The notes: generated from the letters alone by a model not told the origin. 64,000 bases of DNA from Paracamarosporium sp. OC-R06-R3 (GCA_019828545.1 JACVRA010000158.1:124001-188000), one strand, 5' to 3'; counted from the stretch's first letter, positions 10,654 to 22,603 are shown. Program-made: numbers and translations.

Positions 10654-10979
10654 GATCAATTGACTTGGCAATAGGTAAAAGCGATCGTATTGGAGGGTCT
10701 GTGGTAGGAGTGGGGGATGGCATGGGGTACGAGGTCAACTCAACACCCCGCATCATTCCGAGGGGTTTAGTGCGGGGCTGGCGGCGTCGTTTCCGCACTC
10801 CAAGCACACCAGAGTGATGTGGGGTCGTTTCTTCTTCACAACTACCGTCAATAGCTGTATACTATCTGAACGTGAAGATGTATTCGACTTTTGTCGAACA
10901 AACCCTTGCTTCTCTTATTCTTTCCCCCGATTGATCTGTAGCGCAACAACAGCCATCCGAAGCAACGAGTACGCAAGAC
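10654..10979. promoter_or_regulatory. Divergent promoter (CMD/SDR) with clustered CreA-like sites
   Basis: A 326-bp region between divergent start codons. SYGGRG matches occur at 10710 (GTGGGG), 10746 (CCCCGC, reverse strand), 10772 (GCGGGG) and 10819 (GTGGGG). This is the same motif type as in the hydrolase/P450 promoter, which supports shared carbon control of the block. Confidence 0.4.
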
Positions 10980-11893
10980 ATGTCTAATCCCGTCGCCGTC
11001 GTAACAGGCGCAGGCTCAGGCATTGGCCTCGCAGTCGCAACTCACCTCCACAGCAAAGGTTTCCGCGTTGTAATCGCCGAGCTCAACCCAAACACTGGTG
11101 CTGAAGCAGCCAAAAAGTTGGGCGACAACGCAACTTTCATCCAAGTCGACGTTGCTTCATACCCTTCACAAGCGCGGCTCTTCAAGCAAGCCTACGAATG
11201 GGGTGGGAACCGCCTAGACTTCTTCCACGCGAATGCCGGTATCGACGATAGACAGCTGTTGTACGATGGGATAGAGAAAGAGGAAGTGGATGCAGAGGGC
11301 TTGGTGAAGCCGCTGAATACGAAGAGCATGCAGATCAATCTTGAGGCGGTAATACAGGGACTGTGGCTGTTCAAATATTATGTCAGGAGGAGTCCCCAGA
11401 AGAAAGGGAAGTTCGTGGCAACAAGTTCGGCAGCGGGTTTGTAGTAAGTCTAACCTCAACTGTCAATTAGGTGGTAGCGAGGGTAGGGGATAACAGGCAC
11501 AGCTTCATGACGCAAAACCCGCAATATACGGCCTCCAAGTATGGCATCATCGGTTTCGTCCGAGCAGCCGGACCCGTCCTTGTCAAAGAAGGCATCACGG
11601 TGAACGCCATCTGCCCAGCTTTTATTCCCACCGGCCTCTGCCCGCCCGAAATTCTACCGCTTTGGCCAAAGGAGCACATCACGCCAATGTCTACGGCACT
11701 GAAAGCCATCGATGCGATATTAGGCGACGATAGCCTTACCGCAGAAACAATCGAGCTGTCGCAGGACAACATATACTTCAGGAAATGTCTTGACTGGGTG
11801 AACGACAGCCAGAGATGGATAGGGGAGGAGAGCCAAAGCATTTGGGATTTAGCTTATCAGAAGGTGCCAGAGAGGCCAACATTCGATTCATGA
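10980..11893 (+). CDS. Short-chain dehydrogenase/reductase (15-PGDH-like)
   Basis: Classical SDR of 284 residues from exons 10980-11443 and 11503-11893; the 59-nt intron joins SSAAGL-Y to FMTQNPQYTASK. TGAGSGIG at 9-16 is the dinucleotide-binding loop, and the acidic residue after the second strand (VVIAELN) favours NAD(H) over NADP(H). HANAG is the structural motif, and Y163-x-x-x-K167 with the serines in ATSSAAG forms the catalytic set. The layout resembles fungal 15-hydroxyprostaglandin-dehydrogenase-like enzymes that oxidise secondary alcohols. It probably oxidises or reduces an intermediate in the cluster. Confidence 0.93.
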
Positions 11894-11936
11894 AAACATA
11901 GTGTTGTCTTAGCGTCAAACTCAATTCACATATACT

Positions 11937-13820
11937 TCAGTTTCCAGCAAGGAACTCATCCCAAGCGACACCCAATTTGTCCAAATCCACTCTTCCCTCT
12001 TCTGCAAGCTTGAATAACACATCTCGTCTCCCGCTACCCCATCCACTATTCCCAACCATACACTCCACGTTCCCACCATTTTTTTGTCCGCCAAAAACCT
12101 TCACCCTTCTTTCAACCTCATCGAACTTCTGCCACGGCTCACTTCCATTCGCAAACCCCACAAGGTCCTTCGCAAGTGCCTTTGCAACCTTTCCCTCTCT
12201 TTCTCCAACCCTCTTGTTGTAGTTCTGGAACAGAAACGCAGCGTCCAGCATATGCGTCGCCATCCCCTTGAACTGTCCTTCCCACGGATTCGGTTCATTG
12301 AATTGGTACACGTAAGACTTGCCTGTCCAGGAACGCGCGACAGATATTGTGGGAACGTAATATGCGATATCTGTAGCTAGTGCGATTGCGGATGACATGG
12401 CGACTTCGTCCGGAGTGTTGGGTTGAATACCATAGACTTCTAGTACGGTAGCCGCTGAAGCACCGCCCAGGCTCGACATCAAGAACATAGAAAGACGGGA
12501 CGCCAGGTTTTCGATGTGGGCCGCTAGGCCCATGAAAAGAAAAACATTGCCCTAGATGACAGTCAGCATCGGACTGCCTGCATTGAAAGGCTTGAGAATG
12601 ATCATCTGCGGGAGAAACGTACATCGTGCTGACAGTCACCTATGATTAACTCCTTACACCAGCTCCAGCCGGGTATTTCGATCCTTCTAGCGAGGTAATC
12701 CAGCGTGATAGCTCGAGGAAGGACATCGTCGTCCAGGAATGGACCAAGCTTAGCTGACATTGGTGTCTTTCCAACAAGCTCCTCGGGTGTGATAGATTGA
12801 AGCCGTTGTACACGCTCCTCTACGCTGGCCTTCTCCAAGCCGAGCGCAGTTATGAGGGTGTTGTACGTAGACTCAGCTACAGACGTGGAGAGAGGCTTGA
12901 GCATAAGAGGTGTTCCACTCATAGCAATGGCGCGCTTGAAAAGCGGTTCAGCGGAGAACAGCTGTGTCAAGACGGCGGCTGCGACGCGTGAGTTTAAGAC
13001 TAAACGAGAAAAGGAAGGATAATACCTGAGCCAGCGCTCACCCCAAACGCAGTAACATTTTCAGGGTCTCCACCAAATCCAGAGATATGCGTGTGGACCC
13101 ACTGCAAAGCGCACTTCTGATCCCTCAGGGAGTTATTCCCAGGGAACCCCGCTTTCCTCAGCTCTTTCGAGGTGAGGTTGCCTAGGACAGCAAGCCGGTA
13201 GCTGTTATCCTATGTCAGTAATCTCTTAATACATATATAGGTTGTGGGGGGCCTTACTTGATGTTCACAACGATAATAGGCATATCAATCTCGACCGACT
13301 GCGCAACTAAGCGACTTGCATCAAAGTGTGGCACGGAGTTGCCACCCATAACAAATCCTCCGCCATGAATGAACACCATGACCGGAAGACGCCTTTTTGT
13401 TTCTGCCTCGATCGCTGGCACAGTGATGTTAAGGTTGAGACACTCGGTGCCGGACATGGGCGGCGAAGCCGAGTCGTCGATGACCTGTTGGATGAGGACC
13501 TGCTGCTCGAAAAGACTTGCATCCATCGCTGGAGCGCGGGGACTATTTTCATCAGCCAACATGTCGAATGTTCGGTTGGGAATGGATCCTGTCCTGCTCC
13601 CCTTCAGGTTGAAAGACGAGACATCCGAGTTCCTGGAGGACGCCACTAGAAGACTCACTCACCCATATTCCGTAGCATCAACAACGCCTTCATAACGCCT
13701 GACCATTTCCGGCACACTCAGCTGATCATCCAATCTCGCATACTTCACCCCTAGATACTGTATCACGCCCGCGCCTTGCCTGCCTACGAATTCGCCGAAG
13801 GGTGTTTTCAACGTCGCCAT
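11937..13820 (-). CDS. Type-B carboxylesterase/lipase family protein
   Basis: Serine esterase of 529 residues from five exons: 13820-13663, 13542-13258, 13201-13026, 12978-12623 and 12551-11937. The start is MATLKTPFGEFVGRQ. GTECLNLNI at about 84-92 matches the type-B signature 2 (EDCLxLN). HGGGF at 112-116 is the oxyanion hole, and GVSAG places the nucleophile at Ser203 within FGGDPENVTAFGVSAGS. There is no signal peptide, so it is likely intracellular, unlike the secreted lipases of the family. The four introns are 47-120 nt. It closes the metabolic block on the right and is convergent with the SDR. Substrate unknown; ester or lactone cleavage is expected. Confidence 0.92.
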
Positions 13821-15988
13821 GATCGATATTGCTAATCCTCACAGTTCAAAAGTCGACAATTCGCAATGAGATATACAAACAAAACTAACTGATCACGCCG
13901 TTTTATACACTACATCCCAGCTCCTAAATATTCTTACACTAAAGGCATCTTCGGAAGTGGGTAACACTAAACCAGAGTTGGACACACCCACTCCACAGAC
14001 GCCCAAAACAGCTCGGTGCGCGAATGCACAAGATCATTTGTAATAGTGTCGACGGAGTTTCGTACATGGTGGATTCGAATTGAAGTGGGACCTTGCCATG
14101 GTAGCCATCGATCGCGGAATGCGCTAAATGAAACAGGCTTAGTCTGCCTCGCGGGACGCTCCGTATTGGGAAATTGCGTATGCCAGGTATCATGATAGAG
14201 TCAAAGTTCAATTTGTGTCCCCTATTATACTAGAATTAGCGAGGTCATTTCCAACGGAGGCTAGCGATTGTCAAGCGTCCTCATGCAGATGACTCTGCAA
14301 TGTATATTTATTCAACGGTGAAGAGGTCAAAGAGTGGTGATGCAAGAGCGCGGGTTATTTGGTTGTTGTTGCTGAACTTGCTGATGTATCTGTACAGCAG
14401 ATAAACTTTGGAAGTGGCCCAGTAATGTGCCAAGAGAGTACCCACTCTCAGTCTAAGCAAATATGTAATGTTCATGTGTTCTTGCAAGTTTGGTTTTAGC
14501 AGCAGCGATCATCATGCATCTGGACCATACTTCCCGTCTCCTAAGTAGCACAGCAATAATAACCCAGATTAAGCTACATCAGAAGTCCAGAAACACAAGA
14601 AAGAAAGAAAATCCTGTAAGGTTCATCCCAGACAGATGTTTAGTGCTTCTATACGACCACTCGACGGTTTTGGGTCGACACAGATTGGTAGGGTCTTCGA
14701 ATATGATTTTTCTACTTTACACCCACCGTGGCTGTTATGCTAAAAAAGCTTTCGGATTAGTATCACGATGATTGGCGTCTTGTCGCTGGAAGACTCGCTG
14801 CAGCAATGCTACCTATCGGTTTGATTTTCCCCTCATCCGTCCACTCATTAACCTATTCATCTGTTCAATTATTCACCAACTAGCCGGTTCATTCACTCAC
14901 CCACCACCACTTCAAAATCCTATTTACATGTTATACCCTATATATACCTATTAATTAACACTATGATCACCGAATCAAACAAAAACTCATAATTGGGTTC
15001 TTTGAGCCGGGCTTCGAAGTGGCTTTTAGTTTTTGATTTTTCTTCTTCTTTTTTACACCTTTGAAAGATCAGACGATGCGCCAGTTCGAACCATCCACCC
15101 AACTATAATATATACTTGATTCGTATTTAGAAGGACCCGGTGAACTAATAGTATGGCTGGACTTCTTTAGGGCTACAAGTTGGTTTGTGATCCACTGGAC
15201 TGTGCCTCTACTGTGCTTTACTATTAACTAGTGGCGGATGGCTCTGCTCGGTCCCCGGCCATAATTCTGATCCGAAATCGTGCCTATCGTAGAGTGTAAA
15301 CATACTGAACTGCTACCTTTGGCAAACTCGGTAATAGAACCCAGTTGCACGCTTACGATCAACCCGTCGGTGCCCACTGAAGAAAAGTAGGCTTTAGGGG
15401 TGCATTTAGAGGCCAGCATCAGCACTATTGTGTGGACTCTATAGCTGACATAATCTATATTGACCAAGCCAGGCTTAACGACATTTTTATTAAACAATCC
15501 GTTTACTTTTCAGGTCTGTCAATACAATTTTCCCACAGCTAAAACAACCCCAACCGAACGAGATTCTTGCCTGGCCTTCTGGAGAGAAAACTTCTTAAGG
15601 GATGAATTAGCTTTTTTTGTTCTAGCCTTCGACCGCTAATTTGCAATGGCAACACGAGATCGATTACCTTGAACACAATCTAAAAGAGACACGTGTGCCT
15701 CCGTCACGGCGTAACTTGAACTTCTGAGCAAAGCAAACTATTATTGGTCGCCAAGTCTTCTTGGAGGACGTTTGTAGCTCTCATTCTCTTTCTCACTGTT
15801 CCTTGCACATGGCTTTCATCCACGATGATGCGACAACGAACACGCTAGTCCAACTCGGGTAAAGGTAAAGGTAATATTCATTGAAGAACCGTCAGGAACA
15901 CCAGGCCATGCCTAACAATATGCCTCAAAAAGAAAGACAGAAAAACGCTTAATAAACGATCATAACCCATGCATGCATCCTTAGGCAA
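13821..15988. other. Gene-free AT-rich intergenic region
   Basis: About 2.2 kb with only short, unrelated open frames on both strands. Base composition is richer in A and T than in the flanking genes, notably from 14,500 to 15,100 and 15,480 to 15,970. No transposon, tRNA or conserved motif was seen. It separates the metabolic block from a housekeeping segment. Confidence 0.5.
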
Positions 15989-18900
15989 CTACCTCGTAAA
16001 GCTTAACTGCTGTCGCCCAGTTCCAATTACCTTTCCGCTGCGCCTCCTCATCCCCTCTAGCGTCTTCACAAGTTGTGCGTGCACCTTCCGGTTTGCTGCC
16101 CATCCTTCGCTGAATTTCTTCATGCGTAGTGCGGCGATGACAGCCAGACCTGCAGCTTTAAGCGTAGGTTTCTTCGAGTGGATTGAAACATCTGGCGTGA
16201 TGCCCATCTCTGAGATGAGGTGGAGATCTTCTTGATTACTATGGAAAAGTTAGAGAATTGGTAGCAAGAAGCTAGGTGTGAAAATCATACCATTGATTAT
16301 ACACCTCAATCATCATGAGGAAGAACCGTTTTTGGTACCCGAGGGATTCGCGGAAACCTTCAGCACGGACGCATCGTGCACGGAGATATTGTATTTGTTT
16401 TGCGAGGCCGTTAATCTCCTTTACATGGCGCTTCTCAAGAGCCTGTGTTTGAGCATCGAGATCTATCGCTTCGTTCGTTGCCTTCTGCTGGGCTGCTTTG
16501 GCGGAAACTTGCAAGAGACGGTATTGGCTTTCCTTCTCGCGGAGTTGCGACTGCAACTCGCGAAGTCGACTTTGAAGGTCTCGAAGCTGTTCTTCAAAAG
16601 ATGATTTCTGGTCGCGTTGGGAGGCTTTGAATTCGGACTGAAGCCTGCGTTGCTGGGCCTCTTTCTCGCTGATTGTGGACTGGAGTTGGTGCACCTTCTC
16701 GTTCAGGATACCTTCTTGCTCGCGTTGAGTAGCTCGGGCTTCGTTCTGAAGAGATCTTTGCTCACTTTCCTTATCGCGGAGCATCGACTCAAGCACCGAG
16801 ATTTTGTCTTCTAATGAAGTCCGCTCGTCTTTGACTTCCTCTACTTCCTCCTGAAGCACATCAATCTCGTCGTCCAAATCTTGTTTTTCTTGCTCCATTT
16901 GGACCTTCAGTGTTTCCAAAGCTGCAAGTCTATCCTCAGCCAACCGTTGCAGAGACTCTACCTCGCCTTTGCGAACGTTCATCTCTGCCCGTAAAGTCTC
17001 AAGCTCATCATCTCGCTCGCGAACCAGGCCCTGCATAACATCAAGCTGTGTGCCAGGTTCGTCGACATGATTTCGGAGAGCATCCAATTCCGCATCGCGA
17101 TCAGAGATAGTTCGTCGTGCGGTCTCTAAATCACGGACACGGCTGCCTAGTTCATTTCGTAGCTGCTTAAGCTCCTGCACCGTGGTCTCATGCGACTCAA
17201 TCTTCCTCTGGAGGTCCTGTACATTCCGCTCGCTGGATTGAAGAGAGGTTTGCAGGTTTGCAACGTCACGCGACAAGGCGTCTCGTTCGCGGGTAACTTT
17301 TTGTAGAGCTTCGATCTGGTTGTCTTTACCTGACATAGCGTTCCGGAGTTGAAGAGCGTCCTGAGTGACGTCGTCTCGTTCGCGACGTACATCTTCCAAT
17401 TCGCGAGCGAGATTGTCCCGATCACGGCCTGTCTTTCGCAACAATTCCATCTGTGTATCTTTACTGGAGAGGGCGGAACGTAGGTCTTTGACCTCTTGCG
17501 CAGCACTGTCAAGCTCGCGTCGAAGATCAGTCAACTGCCTTGAAAGCGCATCGCGTTCGCGCGTAGCTTTGTGCAATGCCTCGACTTGAGCGTCCTTGCT
17601 GGATAAGTTGGATCGAAGACCGTTGATTTCTTGAGTGGCGTCATCGCGTTCCCGACGAATCTTCTCGAAGCTGTCCAAGTCGCGGTCCCTCTGAGCGAGC
17701 GCTTGACGAAGCTGTTGCACTTGCTGCTCATAAACCGTAGTTTCATGCTGCAAGCGCGTGACGTTCTGCATCGCATCTTGCAGCTGCTTGCGGTAGTCAT
17801 CTAGCCTGTCGTTTTTGATCTCGGCATCATCAACTCGGGCTTGAAGAAGCTCAATCTCGACGTTCTTTTCACGTGTAACATCGAGCACTTTTTGGTGCGC
17901 GTCACGAGCAGCCTGCTGCGCAAGCTGAACCTGACCGTCCCCTTGCGACTCTGCGAGCTGTAGTCTCTCATGCAATGCATCCAGCTCGGTTTGTTTCTCG
18001 CCCTCAAGGGCCTGTAGCTGCCGCCGCAGTGCCTTGGCCTCTACATCTTTCTCGCGTTCGACAGTCTTCAAGCGTTCTTCGAGCTGGGATACTACATGCT
18101 GTCTTTCATTTTCCATTTCGTCCAACTGCTTTTCTGCTTCGTCCAACTGTTGCTCTAGCTCGCGCAGTTCCTGGTCCTTGCCCTCAGAAGCAGAGTCAAG
18201 CTTGTCCTGCAGTGTGTCGATTTCGGCGTCCTTGGACCGTGTTACGGTTCTGAGTTCTTCCTCCAACTCTTCAATTTGAGCCGCTTGCTCCTCAGTTTGG
18301 CGTTCCTTCTCTTCCGTGTATGTACTCCTGGATTGTTCGTGCGAGCGTAACTGTTCTTCGAGATCCTTGATCTTTTGTGCTTGCTCTTCTAATTGGTGAT
18401 CCTTTTCTTGTATTGCTTCACCATCGGCGCCTTGTGTTCTGAGCTTATGTTCCAGCTTCTCGATCTTGTCTTCATATTCGTCCAGCTGTCGGTCTCTATC
18501 TCCAAGCTCAGCTTGTGCATTTTCCAGGTCAGAAGTAACCTTCTCAAGCTCTTCCGAATCGCCGCGCGCTTCCTCTAGTTTATCTTCCAGGCGTTCTATT
18601 TCGGCGGCGCGCTCGTCGGCAACACGTCGCAGTTCATCCATTTCTTCGCGCATGCCCTCATCGGCGTGCCGTCGCTTGACCTTCTCAGAGTATTCCTTTA
18701 ATTGTTGCCTGCACATTTCGAGATCTTTTTCCGAATTTTTGAGGGCTTTGATATGCTTTTGGATGTCGCGTGCCATTTGAACCTTATCCGATTTTAGGTT
18801 GACATTCTCCTCCATTGTTTGTCTGTTGAAGTCGGGTCCCATCTTCTTCAGATTCTCTTCTAGGAAATGGATCTTGAGTTTGAGACCGAAGTTCTCTTTG

Positions 18901-19503
18901 TCGATTTGCTCGAGACGCTACTATTCGTTAGTAATTGTGCGCGTGTTTGACTTTATAAGTACTGCTGCTCGCACTGCGAGCGTCTTTCCTATAAATTGGC
19001 ACACTCACAGCTTCCTGCTCCCTGAGCGTCAGGCCTTTTCCGTCGTCGAACTCGCCTTCAGGTCGTCTGTGCAACGCCATCGGTGTGCTCACGTCGCTCG
19101 AGTCGGCTTGAGGAATCGGTGTCTGGCCGCCAATACCAGACTCACTGAACGAGCTGGATAGCGCATTCATTGTGCTTGCTTCTGGTAGGGGCGTGCCACC
19201 CAACTCAAATCCCTTCTTCAAAGCGGCTGGTGTTGCGATGCCGCCCTTGAGCAGGCCGTTCACTTGTCGCGTTCGATTGGTAGTTGCACTCTTCATGAGC
19301 GGTGTGAATTCGACTTTTCCGGCGGGGTTGCGCAGAGCGGCCAGGGCATTTCGAGGCGTTCGCGTGACATTCGTGGGTTTGAAAAGATTATCGCGGCCAG
19401 CCGGAGCCTGAAAAGACTCGAGCTCAGTGAAGTCGAAGCCGGTTTGGCTCAGACGCGTGGCGTCGCCGCGCTCGGTGCGTGGCGTGTCGAGAAAATGGGC
19501 CAT
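15989..19503 (-). CDS. Spindle-pole/MTOC coiled-coil protein with CM1 and PACT domains (Pcp1/PcpA- or ApsB-like)
   Basis: Protein of 1123 residues from exons 19503-19009, 18917-16291 and 16238-15989. After a Ser/Thr-rich, probably disordered N-terminus starting MAHFLDTPRTER, the first junction rebuilds the centrosomin motif 1 (LREQEARLEQIDKENFGLKL), which recruits and activates gamma-tubulin complexes. The next 800 residues are a long heptad coiled coil rich in E, Q, R and L. The C-terminus (YLRARCVRAEGFRESLGYQ, then KPTLKAAGLAVIAALRMKK) matches the PACT centrosome-targeting domain. The combination fits a spindle pole body receptor of the Pcp1/PcpA type; Mto1/ApsB is the alternative because it also has CM1. 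It shares a promoter with the SGT1 gene. Confidence 0.88.
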
Positions 19504-19812
19504 GCTAGGGATACCTCCAGCTAAATCATGAGCGAGAGGAATGGAGAAGAGGAACCGTGGCGCGCCGGGCGGTATGGAAAGTGCATTCACTTCGTCAAAG
19601 CCAAAGTAAACAAACACAGGAACACGTCGGGCGTGGTCCGTGCAAAGAGGACCGGCTAACCCAAAGGGGGTAAACGCGTCCCACCTCGGACGCGCCTGCC
19701 AAGCCAGTGGTCGTGCATCAAGCTCAAGATTTTGCGGAAATCTGTCACAACCCACCGCAGCCACCACCACCACAGTTCAATCTACGCTGTTGGTACAGGC
19801 TTGATTGCCACC
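19504..19812. promoter_or_regulatory. Shared divergent promoter of the spindle-pole and SGT1 genes
   Basis: 309 bp lie between the divergent start codons at 19503 (minus) and 19813 (plus). Both reading frames extend upstream into it without stops, so starts were chosen at MAHFLDTPR and MDFPQDDLK. The latter has an almost ideal context, GCCACCATGG. Confidence 0.5.
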
Positions 19813-21702
19813 ATGGACTTTCCACAGGACGATCTGAAATGGTTTGGTGAGGGCTTTGACGGCTTCCCGAAGCGGCTGCCCGAAGATGTTGTAGAATACA
19901 TGGTCTTCATCATCGACTCTAGGCTCTCTGATGTCCAGATCAGGGAGCGCCTGCAGGCGTTTCAGCGCGCGCTAACCACTCTAGAAAAGAAGTTTCTGAG
20001 GGAGTATATCTGGCAACGAGACTCTATCAAGCTTGACCTTGTCCGTGAGGACGGTCGATGGCTATTGAAAGGCACCACAAACTATGGCGACAGCGTCGCT
20101 GACGAGTGGTTGATTGTGTACCTTCTAAGAGAGCTAAGTAAAGAATTCAAAGATGCTTGGATCAGAGTATACGACACAGACGGCGAGTTCCTGCTGATCG
20201 AGGCTGCTAACGCTCTTCCGAATTGGCTAAACCCAGAAGTCGCAGAGAACAGAGTCTGGATGAATCACCATCGACTCCTTGTTATACCTCTCTCCAAGAA
20301 CCAGACACCAGCGCCCTTGGGCCTGGCCGAAGCGCTGTCAATTCTCCGAGATTTTCCCGCGCGGCCCCAACACTATCCCAAGATCGAGAAGGAGGCCTTC
20401 CATCGACTCAACAGCTATCCCACCGCTATATCCACGAATCAGCATCATGTGACACTGCCACTGCCACGAAAAATGGCCCACATCCTGCACCTGAATCCAT
20501 CGTACATCTCTCCTGCTGTAGAAGCCTTCTACCTGCGAGACCCAGTTGCTCTACGCTTATTGCAGCCAAAGGATTCGCGAAAGGCGCTCGCATTCCCTCC
20601 GGAGGACTTCGTTGAGGTCAGTACCAGATTCACAAGGGTCCTGTACGCACAGCTCCTCGGTCAGAATTGGGACCCGCCTGGTGCTTACGACGCCGCTCTG
20701 AAAGAACTCAAGAAGCAAAATCATGCCGCAGCAGAGAAGCCGGAGATAGCCGTGAAACTCGTGGCCGGCCTGGAGATGCTCGTCCAACACGAGATCTACG
20801 CGGACAAAACGGCCGCCAGGGAGATCCAACTGCTCCTAGAGGATTTGAACACAGGCGACGACGTTTTACCGGCAAATGCTGAGATTGCAGCGTGGCCCAA
20901 GCGTGATGATGACGAAGCTTGGTTGAACATCGACTTTGCTGAATTTGAGCGTGAGTTGGCGGGTAAAGGTGGAAAGGAAGGGTTTGGAGATAAAGATGCA
21001 CAGCAAAATTTAAAAAAGATGGTAGAGCGTTTCAACGCGTTCTTGGAGGATGACGAAGCTGGTATTGACGGTGCTGGTGGTTTAGACCCCATGGACATGG
21101 ATGATGACTCTGACGCAGAGCGCCGCGACTGGGAGGACCCTGAGGATTCTGACTCAGCATCTGACCACGAGGCCGGCGACGATGAAAGTGACGACGCGAT
21201 TGCCGACGCCGAGTACGCCGAATACGAAAAAGCTTACGAGAAATTCATGTCGCTCTCTGCGGCTGAAAAAGCCATTCTGACTGCTGATGCTCGCGAATTA
21301 GCTCTTGCGGAGGAGGCCGATCGCGAGGAAGACGAGGAAATCAAGAAACTCTCGGAAATGATGGAGGCTGAACTTTTCGGTCATGGCGCGTTGCATCCCA
21401 ACCCCGATCGGAGTCTAAAGAGTCAGGGCGCCAAGGGCCAAGCTAAACAACCGATCACGTCAGCTAAAGGCAAGGGCAAGGCGAAGGCAGAAGATCTACC
21501 AGAAGAAGACGCAGACGACAGTGATCACGATGTGCTGGACGAAGATTATAACCTAGCAGAGAACATGCTCAAGGCTTTCAAAGGCCAAGTCGGAATGTCT
21601 GGGCCGGCGGGTAATTTGATGGGGCTGATGGGTGTGCAGTTTCCGCCTGATGCGGACGACGAGCACGAAAGTCGAAGGAAAGACAAGTCTTCGTTGGGAT
21701 AA
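19813..21702 (+). CDS. SGT1: SGT1/ecdysoneless (ECD) family protein
   Basis: Intronless protein of 629 residues of the SGT1 (Suppressor of Gcr Two)/ecdysoneless family. It is distinct from the HSP90 co-chaperone of the same name. The start at 19813 has a consensus context. The N-terminal half carries conserved segments such as WFGEGFDGFP, DEWLIVYLLRELS, DAWIRVYDTDGEFLLIEAAN, LPNWLNPEVAENRVWM and LHLNPSYISPAVEAFYLRDP. The C-terminal third is very acidic (Asp/Glu runs at about 420-500) and ends in KxxK-rich linkers and MGLMGVQFP. In yeasts it acts in transcription of glycolytic genes; in animals ECD acts in splicing and cell cycle. Likely nuclear and essential. The family call is firm. Confidence 0.93.
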   Translation: MDFPQDDLKWFGEGFDGFPKRLPEDVVEYMVFIIDSRLSDVQIRERLQAFQRALTTLEKKFLREYIWQRDSIKLDLVREDGRWLLKGTTNYGDSVADEWLIVYLLRELSKEFKDAWIRVYDTDGEFLLIEAANALPNWLNPEVAENRVWMNHHRLLVIPLSKNQTPAPLGLAEALSILRDFPARPQHYPKIEKEAFHRLNSYPTAISTNQHHVTLPLPRKMAHILHLNPSYISPAVEAFYLRDPVALRLLQPKDSRKALAFPPEDFVEVSTRFTRVLYAQLLGQNWDPPGAYDAALKELKKQNHAAAEKPEIAVKLVAGLEMLVQHEIYADKTAAREIQLLLEDLNTGDDVLPANAEIAAWPKRDDDEAWLNIDFAEFERELAGKGGKEGFGDKDAQQNLKKMVERFNAFLEDDEAGIDGAGGLDPMDMDDDSDAERRDWEDPEDSDSASDHEAGDDESDDAIADAEYAEYEKAYEKFMSLSAAEKAILTADARELALAEEADREEDEEIKKLSEMMEAELFGHGALHPNPDRSLKSQGAKGQAKQPITSAKGKGKAKAEDLPEEDADDSDHDVLDEDYNLAENMLKAFKGQVGMSGPAGNLMGLMGVQFPPDADDEHESRRKDKSSLG

Positions 21703-21936
21703 ACCGATCGCTAAGCCGAACCAACCCATCACAGTGCATCACGATGCAAGCCTTTGCGTTGGATTCGAGTTTTCCTTTATGGCGAGAGCGAAGGTGAAGA
21801 TCGGATCGTATGGCGAAATGCGCAGACAATTTCTAAATACGAATGCGTTCGAAAGCACCATCTAATCCTTTCGTCTATCCCTCCCAAGGTCATCTACCAC
21901 AGTCTTGCCTATCTTACAAAATCTGGCCTACTGAAA

Positions 21937-22486
21937 CTATGTGTACAAGTCGTCTTGTTTCGTCGGCTGTATGCTAGAACTCGTGTCTACTGACGGATCC
22001 TTGCTTCTGAAGTACCGCTCACGCGATAGCACCAACTCTTGCCAATAATATACATTCGTATTCCCGCATCCACACTCACCCTGCAGAGCCACTTGGCGGA
22101 TCGCCCTGTTTCCCCTTCCCTTTCCCTTGCGGCTCTTGTGCGAACCTTGCCTTCTCGTTGAGCTGCTCCCGGTTTGCCCCAGCAAACGGCCACGGCTGCG
22201 GCACACGTGGTACCTGGAATGGTGCCGTGATGGGATACCTTGCTGGCGCCGGTGGAGGTGGTGGCACCGGTGGTTGATAGTGGTGGAATTTGGTCTCAGT
22301 TGTAGCAGGCTGGCCGGCTTGCCCTTGAGGTTGAGACCGTGGCCGTGGTTGTATGACGGGATACTGCGATGCTGAGGTTGGTGTTGAAGTCGGGGTTGAC
22401 GGCGAAGTCGTCGGCACGCTTGTGCTCGTCCTTGGATATACGTTGTGCCATGGCGTCGGATTCTGGGACGGCTTATTCGGATCCAT
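21937..22486 (-). CDS. Proline-rich small protein of unknown function
   Basis: 158 residues from exons 22486-22080 and 22006-21937, joined by a 73-nt intron with donor GTGAGT. The unspliced frame would end six bases after the junction. The protein starts MDPNKPSQNPTPWHNVYP, then has a Ser/Thr/Pro tract, a polyproline stretch (PPVPPPPPAP), a more conserved-looking block PQPWPFAGANREQLNEK, and a C-terminal tail ending KQDDLYT. No enzymatic domain, signal peptide or membrane segment was seen. The tail composition suggests an adaptor or a cytosolic disordered protein. Convergent with SGT1. Confidence 0.6.
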
Positions 22487-22603
22487 TTGACTTTGCGGGA
22501 TAGTAAGCGTGCGAGGAATTCACTTCTGGTTACGAGTGGAGCCGCATGTGGAGAAAGCAGCAGCAACTGAAAAGAGGTTGCGACCTGTTGCAAGAGATTT
22601 AGT

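Noticed and set aside
18928..19773. Long N-terminal extension of the spindle-pole protein beyond 19503
   Set aside because: The upstream open frame has unlikely composition, overlaps the SGT1 start region, and MAHFLDTPR is a better family-like start.
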